DNA from: an uncultured Desulfobulbaceae bacterium
GTDB lineage: Bacteria > Desulfobacterota > Desulfobulbia > Desulfobulbales > Desulfobulbaceae
Length of the DNA stretch: 9,216 nt
Reading direction: 5' to 3'
Assembly: GCA_947260045.1 (NCBI GenBank)
Contig: CAMYOP010000241.1
Span: 1 to 9,216, forward strand
Both the position numbers and the translations under genes were made by a program. Positions 6,640-9,216 of this stretch are shown here, piece after piece. The notes under the pieces are model-generated. The model did not search any database. It saw only the letters and a program-made list of their open reading frames with translations, and was not told the DNA's origin. How positions within the stretch are numbered: position 1 is the first letter of the stretch; each line of letters begins with the position of its first letter.

Positions 6640-6785
6640 GGGGACTGATTTCGCTGAACGGTCAAGCCGTCCGGCTATTTTTCCTCTACTATGCGGGAGA
6701 CAGAATAATTTTCGCTCAAATACGCGAAAAAAATTCAGTCCCCTTGGTTCTGAGGTAAAATTCAGGTAGCGCAGACTCCGATCTG
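6640..6785 (-). repeat. Dispersed palindromic element, copy 2, inverted relative to copy 1
   Basis: Bases 6676-6785 are the inverted counterpart of copy 1. The core stem pairs 6695-6715 (GGGAGACAG...TTTTCGC) with 6724-6743 (GCGAAA...CAGTCCCC) around an 8-base loop. On the left there is an extra arm: GGGGACTGATTTCGC at 6640-6654 mirrors GCGAAA...TTCAGTCCCC at 6724-6743, giving terminal inverted repeats over 104 bp, and ACGG-TCAAG-CCGT forms a small internal stem near 6659-6670. Homology to copy 1 stops at 6785, five bases before the stop codon of the epimerase-like gene; copy 1 continues there with TCTCCCG, copy 2 does not. It may act as that gene's 3' end. Confidence 0.75.
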
Positions 6786-6789
6786 ATTA

Positions 6790-7578
6790 TTAGCTGTTTT
6801 TCTCAAAATTTATTTTCATTAAGTTCGGATGTATAAACTCGTATCCTAAGAGATGCTTCACTTTTTGATTATTGATTATTTTAAACGACTCCGTACCAGA
6901 GTTTACAAATTCTGGGGCAATCGCACCTATAGACTGAGCCGCTCTGGTATAAAATTCTCTTTTTGTGGGATGAGTATCAGCGCAACAATTAAAAACCTCA
7001 TCCCAAATCTCTTTCTCGACAATTTGGGTGATAATTTCGATACAGTCGTCGCGGTGGATAAGATTAACAGGAGAGTCAGGATTTTCAATACTCCTTCCTT
7101 TCCTAAAAAACTTTCCAGGATTTCGACCATAGCCGATTAACCCTCCAAACCGAACGATTGTAGTTTTAAATTTACAGGCGTTTCTAAATAGTTTTTCAAT
7201 TATCAGCAAGGGGCTTTGTGGTGATTCTTCACCATCTGACTCTGAGACTATTTTATTGTTGTTTTCATACACGGAAGTAGAGCTGACAAATAATACTTTC
7301 TTAATTGTAGATTTTTCTATTTCTTTAAGGAGAGCATGGAAGCCATTTCTGTTTTTTGATGGAATATTAATTATTAAGACAGATGACTGAAGGAAAGCTT
7401 GAATGTTACTGTGCAGATTTTCAATATCAACAATGAATGCTTCCAGATTGGCAGAGGTAAGTATTGACAGGCGACTTTTTGAACTTGTCGAGGCTTTTAC
7501 CTGATACCCCCTCAATACAAAAGACTGAGCCAATGGCAGACCAAGCCAACCGCTTCCTAATATGCTTATAATTTTAAT
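6790..7578 (-). CDS. YeeZ-like NAD(P)-binding epimerase/SDR homologue, non-canonical start
   Basis: An atypical short-chain dehydrogenase (epimerase branch) of about 262 residues. Counting from ATT at 7576-7578, the N-terminus reads IKIISILGSGWLGLPLA, which gives the first Rossmann strand and dinucleotide motif G8-S-G-W-L-G13. Later come the strand VLFVSSTSVY (SSTSVY, as in YeeZ homologues), VRFGGLIGYGRNPGKF and PVNLIHRDDC, which match the middle and substrate-side motifs of that family. The active-site Tyr-x-x-x-Lys is not intact: IIEKLF stands where a YxxxK lysine region is expected, which is common in atypical SDRs. The first usual start (TTG at 7533) lies past the glycine motif, so a real start must be upstream. 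There is no ATG or GTG after the in-frame TGA at about 7591-7593. AGGAGG (7583-7588) points to ATT. The substrate is unknown; the role is probably sugar-nucleotide or related metabolism. Confidence 0.8.
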   Translation of the reverse strand: MKIISILGSGWLGLPLAQSFVLRGYQVKASTSSKSRLSILTSANLEAFIVDIENLHSNIQAFLQSSVLIINIPSKNRNGFHALLKEIEKSTIKKVLFVSSTSVYENNNKIVSESDGEESPQSPLLIIEKLFRNACKFKTTIVRFGGLIGYGRNPGKFFRKGRSIENPDSPVNLIHRDDCIEIITQIVEKEIWDEVFNCCADTHPTKREFYTRAAQSIGAIAPEFVNSGTESFKIINNQKVKHLLGYEFIHPNLMKINFEKNS

Positions 7579-7582
7579 CGCT

Positions 7583-7588
7583 CCTCCT
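7583..7588 (-). promoter_or_regulatory. Strong Shine-Dalgarno that points to an ATT start
   Basis: AGGAGG on the minus strand lies 4 bases before ATT (7576-7578) and 10 bases before a second in-frame ATT (7570-7572). No ATG, GTG or TTG is in frame between it and the Rossmann glycine motif. ATT initiation is rare but known (infC and pcnB in Escherichia coli). Confidence 0.6.
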
Positions 7589-7660
7589 GTTCATATTCTC
7601 TGAATAAAAAACGTATCCGTAGATTAAGCTATATTATCAATAGGCTCCGCGCAGTTGAGA

Positions 7661-7697
7661 TCCGTGGTGAAAGAGATCTATGCACTTTCACCACGGA
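7661..7697. repeat. Perfect 13-bp inverted repeat with 11-base loop
   Basis: TCCGTGGTGAAAG (7661-7673), loop AGATCTATGCA, CTTTCACCACGGA (7685-7697). There is no T-run on either side, so it does not look like a standard terminator. The TCCGTGGTGAAA sequence recalls dispersed CACCACGGA-type repeats that I associate with environmental proteobacterial genomes (memory, not checked). Confidence 0.7.
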
Positions 7698-7779
7698 CAC
7701 ACAATTGCTCCTTGAGGGTTGGGTATGATGTGCTTGAAAACGTAATGGAAAGTAACATAGTCATGATAAACTTTGTCAT
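7678..7779 (-). pseudogene. Possible truncated signal-peptide ORF
   Basis: ATG at 7777-7779 opens 33 codons, starting MTKFIMTMLLSITFSS and ending CVRGESA with TAG at 7678-7680. The start is like a Sec signal peptide, and GGAG lies 8 bases upstream. The reading frame then runs straight into the right arm of the 13-bp inverted repeat and stops in its loop. This would fit a secreted-protein gene cut short by a repeat insertion, or simple chance. The call is weak. Confidence 0.2.
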
Positions 7780-8015
7780 GGTCTCAACTCCATCATCTGT
7801 TTGAGCAGTTATTTTTTATCAAATTCAGTGATACTGATAAGGTAACACAGCAAACTGACAAGCATCTATAAATAATTTTTTGTTTAAGCCCGCGAAATAT
7901 AAGTACACCGCATAATTTTTATATATGAAAAAATGAGTAAATCAGGGAACATCTGCGCCCTCCATTAAATCTATCGTTGTGGAATAATTTGTGCATGTAT
8001 CCAATTATGAAGGTC

Positions 8016-8044
8016 TTGCTGTCGGGATATTGACTAAATACAAT
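8016..8044 (+). promoter_or_regulatory. Candidate promoter of the small membrane protein
   Basis: TTGCTG (8016-8021) and TACAAT (8039-8044) are 17 bp apart. The -10 box has five of six consensus bases, but the -35 box only three. Transcription would begin near 8051, about 68 bases before the ATG at 8119. Confidence 0.35.
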
Positions 8045-8118
8045 TACAGCATCTCAGCTTAGGTTGTACTGAGAACGCTATTTAGCCGTGATTGTTGAAA
8101 AAATAGAAAGAGGCGACC

Positions 8119-8385
8119 ATGCAGAGAGAAGTTTTTTATTCCAGGTGTAAAAAAACTGACACAGTCCCTGAGAACCATTTTGGAAACATCTGCTTTCAGA
8201 TCTTAGTTTTCTGTATTGCTTTTCCCCTGGCCTGTTGTGAAGTATTTGGTAGAGGAATGTTTTTATTATTCAGCATGCTCACCAGGCTTTCTTATGCATT
8301 CTGCGTGTGGTTTTTTTTGATATCACTGACTCTGTTGATTCTTCTCTTCTTGATGGTGCAACTCGCGGTGGCTTCAGTTATTTAA
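8119..8385 (+). CDS. Small cysteine-rich two-helix membrane protein, unknown
   Basis: An 88-residue product with a short polar N-terminus (1-20, containing CKKTD) and two hydrophobic stretches, about 23-40 and 57-87. Six cysteines are seen (10, 25, 32, 39, 40, 62), a high number for a protein of this size. AGAGG at about 8110-8114 lies at good spacing before the ATG, which supports translation. No family is recognised. It stands alone on the plus strand, about 375 bases before the next secreted-protein gene, and a candidate promoter precedes it. The long C-terminal helix ends almost at the stop. It may be a small inner-membrane regulator or a remnant; no function is inferred. Confidence 0.55.
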   Translation: MQREVFYSRCKKTDTVPENHFGNICFQILVFCIAFPLACCEVFGRGMFLLFSMLTRLSYAFCVWFFLISLTLLILLFLMVQLAVASVI

Positions 8386-8761
8386 TAAAATCCATTTTTT
8401 CTTTTACAAATCATGGTTCAGACTTCTTACAATTTAGGAAATAAGTACCAGCCATTCAGGTTGAAATCGATTCATTGCCGGCAGAAATAAACAGGTAGTC
8501 CCGAAGAGTAAGACATAGCCTGTTCCTGTCTGTTGTTATTTTGTTAAGGATAGCTTATCACATCACTAATCCAACAATTAATGGCTCTCCTATTTTTTCA
8601 GCCCTAAGCCTTTTTCTGTGATTTTACTACACAAACATGTTATTTTGACAATGTTATCAGCTTATAGTTCCGACTTTAATGCTTATTACCATTTAATTTT
8701 CTAAAATTTTATGAATACCATTAGGTAGCAAACACCTAAAAACAGATTTAGAGGTTAAATC
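8386..8761. other. Intergenic region before the right-edge secreted gene
   Basis: An A+T-rich 376-base stretch with no gene seen. TTGACA at 8645-8650 is a perfect -35 hexamer, but no -10 box is at normal distance (TATAGT lies only 12 bp away). A short hairpin, TTAGGT (8721-8726), 7-base loop, ACCTAA (8734-8739), sits 23 bases before the next start codon. A distant AACAGG/CCTGTT pair near 8490-8525 is too loose to call a terminator. Confidence 0.45.
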
Positions 8762-9216
8762 ATGCCTAAATATGTTTTCTTTATTCTCTCATTGCTCTTC
8801 CTAATAACCCCAGCAAAAGCTGAAACCAGCGTCAAAGACATCGTTCCACTGACCCAGGGTTTGCCCTTTGATAGGCCAGGCCACTCCCAGGTTGCTTTCA
8901 ATTCAAAGCATAATGAATTCTTAATCGTGTATGAATATTTCAACGAACTTTTCCCAACTATTCGTGAAATTCATGCAACCAGGCGATCTCCGACAGGTGC
9001 TTTCAAAGGATTTTTCAAAATCGGCGATTCAAGCCAAATCAACCTCAGACCTGATGTCTGTTACGATCCAATCAACGATCAGTACATGGTAACCTGGTTC
9101 AGTTACCCTCTCAGTAACATAAATAAATCAAGCATTATGACAGCCAGAATTCCATGGTCGGGTCCACCTGCCAACCTTAAATCAATAAAAGCCATTGATT
9201 TAAAATCATACCCAGG
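8762..9216 (+). CDS. Secreted propeller-like repeat protein, N-terminal part (runs off right edge)
   Basis: The ATG at 8762 follows AGAGG (8750-8754) by seven bases and opens a frame of 151 codons with no stop before the window ends. Residues 1-20 form a Sec signal peptide (MPKYVFFILSLLFLITPAKA). Two related units follow about 55 residues apart: Q-V-A-F-N...N-x-F-L-x-V-Y (43-57) and D-V-C-Y-D...D-x-Y-M-V-x-W (98-112). This pattern, a V-x-[FY]-[ND] turn followed by a [FY]-[LM]-[IV] strand ending in an aromatic residue, is typical of beta-propeller blades in secreted bacterial proteins. Cys100 is the only cysteine seen. The function is unknown. It would be the third secreted beta-rich protein in the window, after the FG-GAP and 640-aa proteins. 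Confidence 0.85.
   Translation, partial: MPKYVFFILSLLFLITPAKAETSVKDIVPLTQGLPFDRPGHSQVAFNSKHNEFLIVYEYFNELFPTIREIHATRRSPTGAFKGFFKIGDSSQINLRPDVCYDPINDQYMVTWFSYPLSNINKSSIMTARIPWSGPPANLKSIKAIDLKSYP

Larger units (their letters stand above)
7579..8118. other. 540-base intergenic region with an inverted repeat and a possible gene remnant
   Basis: Between the minus-strand epimerase homologue and the plus-strand small membrane protein. It holds a perfect 13-bp inverted repeat (7661-7697), a 33-codon minus ORF beginning like a signal peptide (7678-7779) and a candidate plus promoter near 8016-8044. The rest is A+T-rich and stop-rich. No tRNA or known RNA fold is recognised. Confidence 0.5.

Noticed and set aside
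8645..8668. TTGACA followed by TATAGT as a promoter for the right-edge gene
   Set aside because: The spacer is only 12 bp, too short for sigma70, and no alternative -10 is well placed.
8755..8943. 62-codon minus ORF antisense to the right-edge secreted gene
   Set aside because: The plus strand here has a signal peptide, a Shine-Dalgarno and an uninterrupted 151-codon frame, so the minus frame is a shadow.
1..9216. CRISPR array, tRNA, rRNA or intact insertion sequence
   Set aside because: No regularly spaced identical repeats, no cloverleaf or rRNA-like sequence, and no transposase motif were seen; the repeats found are dispersed palindromes.

Overview
The window looks like chromosomal DNA of a Gram-negative, proteobacterium-like organism (a gammaproteobacterium or a member of Desulfobacterota; I cannot separate these by eye). 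The reasons are Sec signal peptides of Gram-negative style, a DsbB/DsbA disulfide pair, a YeeZ-like epimerase homologue, sigma70-like promoters and A+T-rich intergenic DNA. No rRNA, tRNA, CRISPR array, phage module or intact transposase is visible.

Left part (1-4260): about 330 bases with no convincing gene, then two divergently transcribed secreted proteins. The minus-strand gene (331-2046) encodes a signal-peptide protein with eight FG-GAP/VCBS-like propeller repeats and a histidine-rich insertion. The plus-strand gene (2306-4228) encodes a signal-peptide protein made almost wholly of five clear copies and one decayed copy of a ~98-residue beta-type repeat. A good promoter and two hairpins lie in its leader. 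Both proteins look like extracellular or periplasmic surface, adhesion or carbohydrate-binding proteins, but neither ligand can be read from the sequence.

Middle part (4270-6790): two inverted copies (about 110 bp, roughly 85% alike by eye) of a palindromic noncoding element bracket a 2.3-kb block. The block holds three minus-strand genes: a zinc-ribbon membrane protein of unknown function with its own predicted terminator, then a dsbB-dsbA operon. The DsbB-DsbA pair would put disulfides into exported proteins, so it may serve the secreted proteins next door. The elements resemble REP/MITE-type palindromes and are the most notable noncoding structure in the window. A separate perfect 14-bp inverted repeat lies between the convergent 640-aa gene and dsbA.

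Right part (6790-9216): a YeeZ-type NAD(P)-dependent epimerase homologue, whose Rossmann glycine motif extends upstream of any usual start codon, so initiation at ATT behind a strong Shine-Dalgarno is inferred. Next comes a 540-base gap with a perfect 13-bp inverted repeat and a possible truncated signal-peptide ORF. It is followed by a small cysteine-rich two-helix membrane protein and, from 8762 off the right edge, the N-terminal part of a third secreted protein with propeller-like repeats.
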